Assembly (NCBI GenBank): GCA_022712315.1
Contig: JALAGS010000208.1
Coordinates: 1 to 38,441, forward strand
Direction of reading: 5' to 3'
Source: Sphingobacterium sp.
GTDB taxonomy: Bacteria > Bacteroidota > Bacteroidia > Sphingobacteriales > Sphingobacteriaceae
Length of the DNA stretch: 38,441 nucleotides
The notes beneath the pieces are model-generated. The model was not told the DNA's origin. It searched no databases and worked only from the letters and a program-made list of their open reading frames with translations. Of the stretch, positions 14,554-22,136 are shown in pieces. The position numbers and the translations under genes were made by a program. Position 1 is the first letter of the stretch, and every line of letters starts with the position of its first letter.

Positions 14554-15489
14554 GTGAAAATTGCCGTATTATCGACAGTAAAGAGTTTATACTCAACTCG
14601 TCGTCTCGTAGAAGCCGCACAGCAAAGAGGACACGAATGTGTTGTCATCGATCACAGCAAGTGTTATGTAGGTATTCAACAAGGTAAACCCAGTATCCAC
14701 TACAAAGGACAGGATCTTAGTGATATCGATGCTATTATTCCGCGAATAGGAGCATCTGTAACATTTTATGGATCAGCGATCGTTAGACAATTCGAGGTTA
14801 TGGATGTTATTTCCGCTAACCCCAGTCAAGCAATTACGCGATCCCGGGACAAATTGAGATGCTTACAGATTTTATCCGGCGCAGGTATCGGACTCCCAAT
14901 TACGGGATTTGCACGTACGGCGTCGGACGTAGATGACCTTATCAGTATGGTTGGTGGAGCGCCATTAGTTATTAAATTATTGGAGGGGACTCAAGGTATC
15001 GGCGTTGTACTCGCTGAAACAAAAAAAGCAGCTTCGTCCGTTATTGAAGCGTTCTACGGCCTTGGGAATAATATTCTGATCCAAGAGTTCATCAAGGAAT
15101 CAAAAGGCTCTGATATTCGAGCTTTTGTGGTTGACGGCAAAGTCGTTGGTGCAATGAAACGGACAGCGAAGGAAGGTGAGTTTAGGTCAAATATACATCG
15201 TGGGGGTACCGCTCAGATTATCCGGTTAAGTAAAGCCGAAAGAGAAACAGCAATCGCGGCGGCGGCCCAATTGGGACTTACGGTTTGTGGTGTAGACATG
15301 ATTCCTTCTGACCGAGGTCCGTTAGTACTAGAAGTAAACTCTTCTCCAGGTTTGGAAGGCATCGAAAAAGCGACAAAAAAGGATATTGCCTCCGAAATTA
15401 TACAGTATATTGAGAGACAATATGAGTCAAAACAAGCTCAGATGCCTAAAGTAGTTAAGAAAAAGAAAAAAAGAGAAAGTAAATTGTAA
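14554..15489 (+). CDS. rimK: ribosomal protein S6-L-glutamate ligase RimK
   Basis: RimK is an ATP-grasp ligase that adds glutamate residues to the C-terminus of ribosomal protein S6 in E. coli. This 311-residue protein starts at GTG 14554 (MKIAVLSTVKSLYSTRRLVEAA). It has the family segments IIPRIGASVTFYGSAIVRQFE and NPSQAITRSRDKLRCLQILSGAGIGLP. The ATP-grasp motifs PLVIKLLEGTQGIGVVLAE, FIKESKGSDIRAFVVDGKVVGAMKR and VLEVNSSPGLEGIE are present. An extra C-terminal tail, KVVKKKKKRESKL, is strongly basic and may contact ribosomal RNA. Whether S6 is the substrate in this phylum is inference. The gene shares a perfectly palindromic terminator with the convergent DUF3060 gene. Confidence 0.92.
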   Translation: MKIAVLSTVKSLYSTRRLVEAAQQRGHECVVIDHSKCYVGIQQGKPSIHYKGQDLSDIDAIIPRIGASVTFYGSAIVRQFEVMDVISANPSQAITRSRDKLRCLQILSGAGIGLPITGFARTASDVDDLISMVGGAPLVIKLLEGTQGIGVVLAETKKAASSVIEAFYGLGNNILIQEFIKESKGSDIRAFVVDGKVVGAMKRTAKEGEFRSNIHRGGTAQIIRLSKAERETAIAAAAQLGLTVCGVDMIPSDRGPLVLEVNSSPGLEGIEKATKKDIASEIIQYIERQYESKQAQMPKVVKKKKKRESKL

Positions 15490-15502
15490 ACATTCTCCAA
15501 TC

Positions 15503-15550
15503 AATAATAAAGCGGTGTTGTCAATATATTGACAACACCGCTTTATTATT
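15503..15550. terminator. 48-base perfectly palindromic bidirectional terminator
   Basis: The sequence is fully self-complementary over 48 bases with its centre at 15526/15527: AATAATAAAGCGGTGTTGTC on the left and its exact complement on the right around AATATATT. It serves rimK and the convergent DUF3060 gene. The last two bases belong to the DUF3060 stop codon (15549-15551). Confidence 0.9.
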
Positions 15551-15995
15551 ATTTCATTTTCATTACCATGTTATCAGCACCTTCTGTAGACACTTTGGCC
15601 TGACCAGATTTGTTTTTTGTAGACTTATAATGAACATGATTTTTGACGCCCTCAATTTGAACAGTCTCTAGCGAACCAATATTCACCATATTTCCAGCCC
15701 CTTCAATGGTCACCGTTGCGACATCATTGCCCGTTACCGTATTCCCCTTACCTTCAATAATCAATTTGCTCACATTGCCGCGTATCACAATCTTATTATC
15801 TGCACCTTCTATTTGGACGGTTTCACCACCTTTGGCTTCTATCGTACGCGTATTACCTACTCCTTCAATCGAAATCACTTTTCCCTGTTGATTAGCTATC
15901 TTAGCTTTTTTTGGCCCCAAATCAGTTCCCTTTGCCCTAACCATACCTCCTATCAAAAGAAGTAAAAATCCAAATGCGATCGTTCTTGTTTTCAT
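15549..15995 (-). CDS. secreted DUF3060-type repeat protein
   Basis: This protein has a signal peptide, MKTRTIAFGFLLLLIGGMVRA, then a mature part of about 127 residues built from a short repeat. The unit is roughly V-x-I-E-G-x-x-N (ISIEGVGN, VQIEGADN, LIIEGKGN, VTIEGAGN, VQIEGVKN, VSTEGADN), spaced about 20 residues apart with intermediate strands such as KIVIRGN. This pattern fits DUF3060 and suggests a small right-handed beta-helix. It is exported to the periplasm or surface; function is unknown. I choose the ATG at 15995 because the longer frame from 16043 adds 16 residues ahead of an excellent signal peptide. Confidence 0.8.
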   Translation of the reverse strand: MKTRTIAFGFLLLLIGGMVRAKGTDLGPKKAKIANQQGKVISIEGVGNTRTIEAKGGETVQIEGADNKIVIRGNVSKLIIEGKGNTVTGNDVATVTIEGAGNMVNIGSLETVQIEGVKNHVHYKSTKNKSGQAKVSTEGADNMVMKMK

Positions 15996-16195
15996 AATTG
16001 CTCGTTTTGCAAAGAACGATACAAAAATCAAACCTAATTTCAAGTCAAAAAAGATTGTTAGCTATAATTTAATAAATCAATTGCTCTGAAGTGTGGTTGA
16101 TGGTATAAGCAATAAAATGAAGTATATCCTCTTATTGAGTTTCCTGGCCGCGTAACGTCCAAAAAAAAATACAGCATCCACTATTTGCCATAACA

Positions 16196-16221
16196 AAAAA
16201 GGAGCCTAAAAGGCTCCTTTA
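16196..16221 (-). terminator. terminator of the thrS-infC-rpmI-rplT operon
   Basis: AAAGGAGCCT (16199-16208) and AGGCTCCTTT (16212-16221) form a perfect 10-bp stem with an AAA loop. On the minus strand a U tract follows (A tract 16196-16200). Confidence 0.9.
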
Positions 16222-16255
16222 ATATCTCTAACAAATTGATAACGGATTAAAAACT

Positions 16256-16600
16256 CTATTTTACTGCGTCTACAACTGCTTTGAAAGCTTCTGGGTTATT
16301 TAAAGCTAAGTCAGCTAAAACCTTACGGTTCAAACCAATGTTTTTAGCATTTAATTTACCGATCAATTGGGAATAAGAAATTCCGTGTTGACGAGCTCCA
16401 GCGTTGATACGTTGAATCCATAAAGCTCTAAACTCGCGTTTTTTGGTTTTACGATCGCGGTAAGCGTATTGTAAACCTTTTTCTACTGTATTTTTAGCAA
16501 TAGTATAAACTTTGCTACGTGATCCAAAGTAACCTTTTGCAAGGCCTAGGATTTTTTTGCGTCTTCTTCTAGAAGCTACTGCGTTAACCGAACGTGGCAT
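16256..16600 (-). CDS. rplT: 50S ribosomal protein L20
   Basis: L20 binds 23S rRNA early in assembly of the large subunit. The 114-residue protein opens MPRSVNAVASRRRRKKILGLAKGYFGSRS. It also has YAYRDRKTKKREFRALWIQRINAGAR and GLNRKVLADLALNNPEAF, all typical. In E. coli and B. subtilis L20 represses its own operon by binding the mRNA. The 98-base gap between rpmI and rplT is the largest inside this operon and could hold such a site, but I cannot draw a convincing structure. It is the last gene of thrS-infC-rpmI-rplT. Confidence 0.98.
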   Translation of the reverse strand: MPRSVNAVASRRRRKKILGLAKGYFGSRSKVYTIAKNTVEKGLQYAYRDRKTKKREFRALWIQRINAGARQHGISYSQLIGKLNAKNIGLNRKVLADLALNNPEAFKAVVDAVK

Positions 16601-16698
16601 ATTTTTAAAATTAGTTTGGTAGAAGGTGCCATGTATTTCAATGAACTTACAACCCTATACCCGGTTAAAAAATTATTATTAAATAAATCGAATAAAAC

Positions 16699-16899
16699 TT
16701 ATTTACCGATAGCAAGCATACGTTTTACGTTGCCCATATCGCCATCAGATACATAACTTGTTTGTGTTAAGTTACGTTTACGTTTTGTGCTCTTTTTTGT
16801 CAAGATGTGGCTTTTGAAAGCGTTTTTTCTTGCAATTTTACCTGTTCCAGTCAATTTGAAACGTTTCTTTGCGCTGGAATTGGTTTTAACTTTTGGCAT
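16699..16899 (-). CDS. rpmI: 50S ribosomal protein L35
   Basis: This is a 66-residue basic protein of the large ribosomal subunit. The sequence MPKVKTNSSAKKRFKLTGTGKI and the following RKNAFKSHILTKKSTKRKRNL match L35 throughout. It lies between infC (39 bases upstream) and rplT (98 bases downstream) in the conserved infC-rpmI-rplT order and needs no separate promoter. Confidence 0.98.
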   Translation of the reverse strand: MPKVKTNSSAKKRFKLTGTGKIARKNAFKSHILTKKSTKRKRNLTQTSYVSDGDMGNVKRMLAIGK

Positions 16900-16938
16900 A
16901 ATACTTATAAATTTTATATCAATCTGTTAGAATTCTTA

Positions 16939-17499
16939 TTATTTTTTTGGAGCCTTTGGAGCTACTGTCAAAAACATGCGTTTACCTTCCAATTTTGGTA
17001 AAAGCTCCACCTTTCCATAATCTTCTAGGGCCTGAGCGAAGCGTAACAACAAGATTTCACCTTGATCCTTGTGTACAATAGCGCGACCTTTGAAGTGTAC
17101 GTAAGCACGAACTTTCTCTCCACTTTCAAGAAACTTAATAGCATGTTTCAATTTGAACTCAAAATCATGCTCTCCAGAGTTAGGTCCGAAACGAATTTCT
17201 TTAATAACAGTCTGTTTTGCATTAGCTTTGATTTCCTTTTGTTTCTTCTTCTGTTCGTAAACAAACTTACTGTAGTCGATAATCTTACAAACCGGCGGTA
17301 CAGCATTTGGCGAAATCTCCACTAAATCAAGTTCCAACTCATCAGCCAACTCTAACGCTTTGCGTGTAGGGAAAACTCCTTGTTCCACATTATCGCCTAC
17401 CAAACGTACCTCAGGTACCTTGATTAATTCATTAATGCGGTGATCTGGTTCTTTCTTTCTCATTGGTGGTCTTGGACCACCGGGTCTTTTTAATGCCAA
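16939..17499 (-). CDS. infC: translation initiation factor IF-3
   Basis: IF-3 binds the 30S subunit, prevents premature 50S joining and proofreads start-codon pairing. The 186-residue frame has the N-terminal domain (RINELIKVPEVRLVGDNVEQGV onward), a Lys-rich linker (YEQKKKQKEIKANAKQ) and the C-terminal domain (IKEIRFGPNSGEHDFEFKLKHAIKFLESGEKVRAYVHFKGR). The longest frame starts at TTG 17499 and gives MALKRPGGPRPP before an internal ATG at codon 13. The basic, proline-rich extension looks like that of related Bacteroidetes IF-3 proteins, so I favour TTG. A non-ATG start would be meaningful because IF-3 itself selects against rare start codons. It begins 11 bases after the thrS stop. Confidence 0.93.
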   Translation of the reverse strand: MALKRPGGPRPPMRKKEPDHRINELIKVPEVRLVGDNVEQGVFPTRKALELADELELDLVEISPNAVPPVCKIIDYSKFVYEQKKKQKEIKANAKQTVIKEIRFGPNSGEHDFEFKLKHAIKFLESGEKVRAYVHFKGRAIVHKDQGEILLLRFAQALEDYGKVELLPKLEGKRMFLTVAPKAPKK

Positions 17500-17510
17500 A
17501 TGTTTAAAAA

Positions 17511-19436
17511 TTAAACGGTTATTTCCTTAATTAATATATCTCTAAATGCATCAGCAGTCATAGTACCTAATTCTACTGAGCCGTGTTTACGTACAGAAAC
17601 TGTGCCATTTTCCACTTCTTTTTCCCCTACAATCAACATATAAGGAAGCTTTTTCACTTCGGCGTCTCTGATTTTTCTGCCCACTTTCTCGTCACGTAAG
17701 TCTATCAGTCCGCGAATATCGGAATTATTTAGCGAATTCAAAACATTTTGAGCATATTCTTCATATTTTTCTGACACTGGCAAGACGATAAATTGCTCAG
17801 GAGCAAGCCATAATGGAAATTGTCCAGCGCAATGCTCGATCAATACAGCTACAAAACGTTCCAAAGATCCGAAAGGTGCACGATGAATCATCACAGGGCG
17901 ATGTTTCATATTATCACTTCCTGTATATTCCAACTCAAAGCGCTCTGGCAAATTGTAGTCAACCTGTATAGTCCCTAACTGCCATTTACGTCCCAAAGCG
18001 TCTTTTACCATAAAATCCAGTTTTGGACCATAGAAAGCTGCTTCACCATATTCCACTACCGTCGGCAGACCTTTTTCCTCTGCGGCTTCAATAATTGCCG
18101 ATTCAGCTAAAGCCCAGTTTTCGTCAGTACCGATATACTTCGTACGGTTCTCAGGATCACGCAATGACACTTGTGCTGTATAATCATTAAAGCCTAAGGC
18201 TCCAAAAACATAAAGGACTAAATCGATTACCTTTTTGAATTCATCTTTAACCTGATCTGGACGACAAAATAAATGCGCATCATCCTGTGTAAATCCACGC
18301 ACCCTTGTCAAACCGTGAAGCTCACCAGACTGTTCGTAACGATATACAGTACCAAACTCAGCAAATCGAACCGGTAAGTCCTTATACGAGCGTGGTTTTA
18401 CTTTATAAATTTCACAGTGATGCGGACAGTTCATTGGTTTTAACAAAAACTCTTCACCTTCAATAGGAGTTTTTATTGGCTGAAATGAATCTGCTCCATA
18501 TTTTTCATAGTGCCCCGAAGTTACATACAATTGCTTATGTCCAATATGCGGAGTAACGACCGGTTCATAACCAGAATTTAATTGTGCTTTTTGCAAAAAG
18601 TCTATTAGCTTCTGACGCAATGCAGCGCCTTTCGGCAACCAAAGAGGCAAACCGGCTCCAACTTTCTCAGAAAAAGCGAAAAGTTCAAGTTCTTTACCAA
18701 GTTTACGGTGATCACGTTTTTTCGCCTCTTCTATAAATTTCAAATATTCTGTAAGCTCCGAAGCTTTTGGAAAAGTAACACCATAAATACGTGTCAATTG
18801 TTTGCGAGACTCATCGCCTCTCCAATACGCTCCTGCAACATTAGTCAACTTGATAGCTTTGATAAATCCAGTATTCGGAATATGAGGACCACGGCATAAA
18901 TCTGTAAAATCTCCCTGTGTATAGAAAGTAATCTTTCCATCTTCCAGATCCTTAATCAGATCAAGCTTATACTCATCGCCTTTCTCCGTGAAATAAGCCA
19001 AAGCATCTGACTTCGAAACAGCTTTACGCTCAAATGTTTCCTTACGTTTAGCTAGCTCCAGCATTTTATCTTCGATCGCTTTAAAATCGTCGGAAGAAAA
19101 TTCACGATCACCAAAATCCACATCGTAATAAAATCCTGTTTCAATCGCAGGACCTATACCAAACTTAATTCCAGGGTACAATGTTTCTAAGGCTTCGGCC
19201 AACAAGTGTGCCGAAGAATGCCAAAAAGTAGACTTACCTTTTGTATCATTCCACGTTAGTAGCTTAACAGTAGCGTCGTTTTCAATAGCACGGGCAGAAT
19301 CCCATACTTCACCATTTACTTCTGCAGCAAGCACATTTCTTGCAAGTCCCTCTGAGATCGACAACGCAATTTCAGCAGCAGTGATTCCTTTTTGATAATC
19401 TCTTACGGAACCATCCGGTAGTGTAATTTTAATCAT
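17511..19436 (-). CDS. thrS: threonyl-tRNA synthetase
   Basis: ThrRS is a class II synthetase that charges tRNA-Thr. The 641-residue protein has an N-terminal TGS domain (MIKITLPDGSVRDYQKGITA). The editing domain carries the zinc-type HSSAHLLAEALE motif and the later DLCRGPHIPNTG. The catalytic core contains MNCPHHCEIYK, RFAEFGTVYRYEQSGELHGLTRVRGFTQDDAH (class II motif 2) and HRAPFGSLERF (motif 3). The C-terminal anticodon-binding domain is also present. It leads the operon thrS-infC-rpmI-rplT, the same order as in enterobacteria. A leader of about 95 bases with possible hairpins precedes it. Confidence 0.98.
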   Translation of the reverse strand: MIKITLPDGSVRDYQKGITAAEIALSISEGLARNVLAAEVNGEVWDSARAIENDATVKLLTWNDTKGKSTFWHSSAHLLAEALETLYPGIKFGIGPAIETGFYYDVDFGDREFSSDDFKAIEDKMLELAKRKETFERKAVSKSDALAYFTEKGDEYKLDLIKDLEDGKITFYTQGDFTDLCRGPHIPNTGFIKAIKLTNVAGAYWRGDESRKQLTRIYGVTFPKASELTEYLKFIEEAKKRDHRKLGKELELFAFSEKVGAGLPLWLPKGAALRQKLIDFLQKAQLNSGYEPVVTPHIGHKQLYVTSGHYEKYGADSFQPIKTPIEGEEFLLKPMNCPHHCEIYKVKPRSYKDLPVRFAEFGTVYRYEQSGELHGLTRVRGFTQDDAHLFCRPDQVKDEFKKVIDLVLYVFGALGFNDYTAQVSLRDPENRTKYIGTDENWALAESAIIEAAEEKGLPTVVEYGEAAFYGPKLDFMVKDALGRKWQLGTIQVDYNLPERFELEYTGSDNMKHRPVMIHRAPFGSLERFVAVLIEHCAGQFPLWLAPEQFIVLPVSEKYEEYAQNVLNSLNNSDIRGLIDLRDEKVGRKIRDAEVKKLPYMLIVGEKEVENGTVSVRKHGSVELGTMTADAFRDILIKEITV

Positions 19437-19472
19437 TTACAACTATGATCTTTAAATTGTTAAAAAATAGAA

Positions 19473-19543
19473 AACATAAAACAACATGTACAATTATGTT
19501 ATCACACTCATGTTTTCAATAAAAAAATTGTGACACAAATTTA
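19473..19543 (-). promoter_or_regulatory. possible thrS promoter and leader hairpin
   Basis: On the minus strand TAAATTTG (19536-19543) matches the -7 box, without a clear -33 element. In the leader, AACATAA (19473-19479) and TTATGTT (19494-19500) can form a hairpin followed by a U-rich run toward the gene, which might act as a weak attenuator. Confidence 0.3.
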
Positions 19544-19996
19544 GTAAAAATTCTGATAAAATAATAGGTTTTCTAGGTTATTAAAGGCATTGTTGAACCA
19601 ATTCCCTTCCTACCTATCTAACAGCCACCTAGACTTCATAGCTATACCCTACCTTACATGTTCATTGTAGTTTAGCGACGAGCGAAAATTTGATCTTACT
19701 CTTCAAAAATCCTTTTCCAACCTAGTAAGCATATTGACAATTGACTATGACCAGGTTATATATTAACAAGTTATTATAGAGTATTAACAGGAGTATAACA
19801 AGCCCCTCTGTTAAGACCTTATTATTCCCTTTTAAAACTAGTGCTATCTCGTTGTTAATATCGAGAATTGTATATCAAGGGAGTAGACCGGAGCATTCTA
19901 GCAAAAAGAACCTAAAACATAGCGATCAAACAGGTTGTACAAGCCATTATAATAAATAAAAATGACATGACTACTACTTAAAAGCCAGGACACAAA
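19544..19996. other. intergenic region without a recognised gene
   Basis: About 450 bases between the divergent thrS and queE promoters hold no supported open frame, RNA gene or repeat that I can recognise. The sequence is AT-rich on both strands. Confidence 0.5.
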
Positions 19997-20027
19997 TTGA
20001 ACTTCTCATTAATATTTGCTACCTTTG
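19997..20027 (+). promoter_or_regulatory. queE promoter
   Basis: TTG (19997-19999), a 20-base spacer and TACCTTTG (20020-20027) match the Bacteroidetes promoter. The predicted transcript start near 20034 leaves a leader of about 12 bases, too short for a preQ1 riboswitch. Confidence 0.7.
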
Positions 20028-20045
20028 CAGACTGAAATTTTAACT

Positions 20046-20669
20046 ATGTCAAATCAAGTACCAGAAGACGGAACACTATTACCCTTAATGGAAGAATTTT
20101 ACACTATTCAGGGAGAGGGCTACCACACCGGGACTGCTGCTTATTTCATACGATTGGGTGGTTGCGATGTGGGCTGCCACTGGTGCGATGTAAAAGAAAG
20201 CTGGGATGCATCTATCCATCCCCTTACCACAGCAGATTCTATTATCGAAAATGCAAAGAAATATCCGGCAAAAACAGTTGTCATTACAGGGGGAGAACCT
20301 CTTATTTATAATTTAGATTACCTCACAAAAGGTCTGCATCAAGCTGGCATTAAAACATTTATAGAAACATCTGGTGCCTACCCTTTAAGCGGTGAATGGG
20401 ATTGGATATGTTTATCTCCAAAAAAATTCAAAGCACCACGCAAAGATGTATTAGCTGCTGCTGGTGAACTTAAAGTTATCGTCTTTAATAAAAGTGATTT
20501 CGCATGGGGAGAAGAATATGCACAACTCGTTGGAGCAAACTGCAGATTATACCTTCAACCTGAATGGTCAAAATCTAAAGAAATGACCCCTTCGATAATT
20601 GACTATGTAAAAGAAAATCCTAAATGGGATATTTCTCTACAAACACATAAGTTTTTGAACATTCCTTAA
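20046..20669 (+). CDS. queE: 7-carboxy-7-deazaguanine synthase QueE
   Basis: QueE is a radical-SAM enzyme that converts 6-carboxytetrahydropterin to 7-carboxy-7-deazaguanine, an early step toward preQ0 and queuosine. The 207-residue protein has GGCDVGCHWCDVKESWD with the CxxxCxxC cluster ligands (Cys40, Cys44, Cys47). The substrate-loop opening FYTIQGEGYHTGTAAYFIRL, VVITGGEPLIY and FIETSGA follow. I choose ATG 20046. The longer frame starting at TTG 20016 would run through the promoter -7 box. queA, the later enzyme of the same pathway, lies about 9 kb downstream at 29469. A terminator follows. Confidence 0.95.
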   Translation: MSNQVPEDGTLLPLMEEFYTIQGEGYHTGTAAYFIRLGGCDVGCHWCDVKESWDASIHPLTTADSIIENAKKYPAKTVVITGGEPLIYNLDYLTKGLHQAGIKTFIETSGAYPLSGEWDWICLSPKKFKAPRKDVLAAAGELKVIVFNKSDFAWGEEYAQLVGANCRLYLQPEWSKSKEMTPSIIDYVKENPKWDISLQTHKFLNIP

Positions 20670-20692
20670 TGTTGCAAATGCAAAGTCAAGTT

Positions 20693-20729
20693 AAAAAAAA
20701 GCCTCCGATAATATCGAAGGCTTTTTTTT
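20693..20729. terminator. bidirectional terminator between queE and the WG-repeat gene
   Basis: GCCT-C-CGAT (20701-20709) pairs with ATCG-A-AGGC (20713-20721) around AAT. The stem is flanked by eight A and eight T, so it can serve both convergent genes. Confidence 0.9.
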
Positions 20730-20753
20730 AAAATCTATATAATATACTTTAAA

Positions 20754-22001
20754 TCATTTCACATAGGTCTTTAGAAAAGTGTCTAACGCTAGCGTTTTCG
20801 TTTCTTCACCATCTTTCTCTCGAACCAAAACATTTCCAGTGTTATCAGTATCCAGGAATAATAAGTTCGCCTTTAACAAAATCTTCCCATTTTCATCTAA
20901 CAACCCAACCTTACCATTTTCAGAGAACATCAAATAACTATCTAAAAATTTACTGATGTTTTCTTTTTTGTCAAGCAGCACTTTCCCTTCCTGTGTAACC
21001 AGTCCAAAATTACCGTCTTTCTGAAAAATAGCTAGTTTTTGATTTGCCGGTGTAAGCCAGTCAAATCCATCTTTATTTACTTTTTCACCCTTTTTATCTA
21101 GCAACCAAAAATAATTATCTTTATCTGAAACAATAGCAGTTTGCTCATTAAAGTACGCTAACGAGAAAAGGGAACAGGGAAGTACTTCTTCTCCGGCCAT
21201 GTTCTTGATACCATAATATTCATCATTGGTATCTTTGTCTTTGACCATTGTCCATCTTAGTGATTTGTCCAATGGAAAAGTGTCCTCAAATAAACTCACA
21301 TCTTCCCCTTCACTATTGTTTCCTCCTCCGGAGATATCGATTACCTTGGCATTTTTAGGTAGTTGAAAATCTCCCATAGAAGATAGGTTTACCACTTTTG
21401 TTGTTTCAAAACCGAGTTCATTGTTTTCACCTAAAGACAATTTGAGAACACCACCAGGCAAATCATTTATAAAGGAAAATGCCGTCAAATAATAAGTTGG
21501 CACTGCCTCTGAATACCAAACTGTTGCTATTGCTGAATCGGCCTGATTTTTTATCAATAACTTTGCTTTCTTACAGGTTATACCAGCAATCGACTCGATC
21601 TCTCCCATATCTTGCAACTGCACATAAGGTCCTTCAGATTGCTCCAGCTTGGCAATTACAATCTTGTACGAGGGACTATATGCTTCTGCAGTAACAACAT
21701 CATCTCCTACCGAATACGAATATGTTTTTGCTAGTTTTCGATTTAAAATGGCATGTGCCTTTTGATTCACTACTGTAGACGAATAATCTGCGTCAGTTAA
21801 AACTTCTACATTTCGATAAGCCATTTTTCCTTTCAAAAATGGCTCATAAAACTCTTTTGCAAATTCCGGAACTTCACTTTCAAATTTTTCAGGCGAAACT
21901 TCACCTTTAAAGACCAATTCCATCTGCCATTGCTTATCTTGCGCGTAGACCGTAGAAATTGTTAATCCAAATAATAATGCAACTTTGAGTAAATTATTCA
22001 T
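20754..22001 (-). CDS. secreted WG-repeat-like protein with a DUF4412/GLPGLI-like N-terminal half
   Basis: This exported protein of 415 residues has a signal peptide, MNNLLKVALLFGLTISTVYA, cleaved before QDKQW. The first half contains IESIAGITCKKAKLLIK, ATVWYSEAVPTYYLTAFSF and NDLPGGVLKL. These resemble DUF4412 and GLPGLI-type periplasmic proteins, where a modified peptide is recognised by its conversion and WYS-type strand. The second half has four degenerate WG-type units: YGIKNMAGEEVLP, FWLLDKKGEKVN, FGLVTQEGKVLLD and VGLLDENGKILLK. Both classes lack defined biochemistry. I place the start at ATG 22001; the longer frame from 22043 adds a second hydrophobic stretch before the signal peptide. 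Confidence 0.75.
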   Translation of the reverse strand: MNNLLKVALLFGLTISTVYAQDKQWQMELVFKGEVSPEKFESEVPEFAKEFYEPFLKGKMAYRNVEVLTDADYSSTVVNQKAHAILNRKLAKTYSYSVGDDVVTAEAYSPSYKIVIAKLEQSEGPYVQLQDMGEIESIAGITCKKAKLLIKNQADSAIATVWYSEAVPTYYLTAFSFINDLPGGVLKLSLGENNELGFETTKVVNLSSMGDFQLPKNAKVIDISGGGNNSEGEDVSLFEDTFPLDKSLRWTMVKDKDTNDEYYGIKNMAGEEVLPCSLFSLAYFNEQTAIVSDKDNYFWLLDKKGEKVNKDGFDWLTPANQKLAIFQKDGNFGLVTQEGKVLLDKKENISKFLDSYLMFSENGKVGLLDENGKILLKANLLFLDTDNTGNVLVREKDGEETKTLALDTFLKTYVK

Positions 22002-22136
22002 AAGAGTGAGAAATATGTAGCTAAATAACAAAAGACAGACCAAAAAGCCTATCTCATGCGCTATTTTTTTATTTATTTGCTTTTTCCCATTCCTAATTTT
22101 ATAAAACGCGAAAAAGAGTTCGCCACGCGAGAAGAA

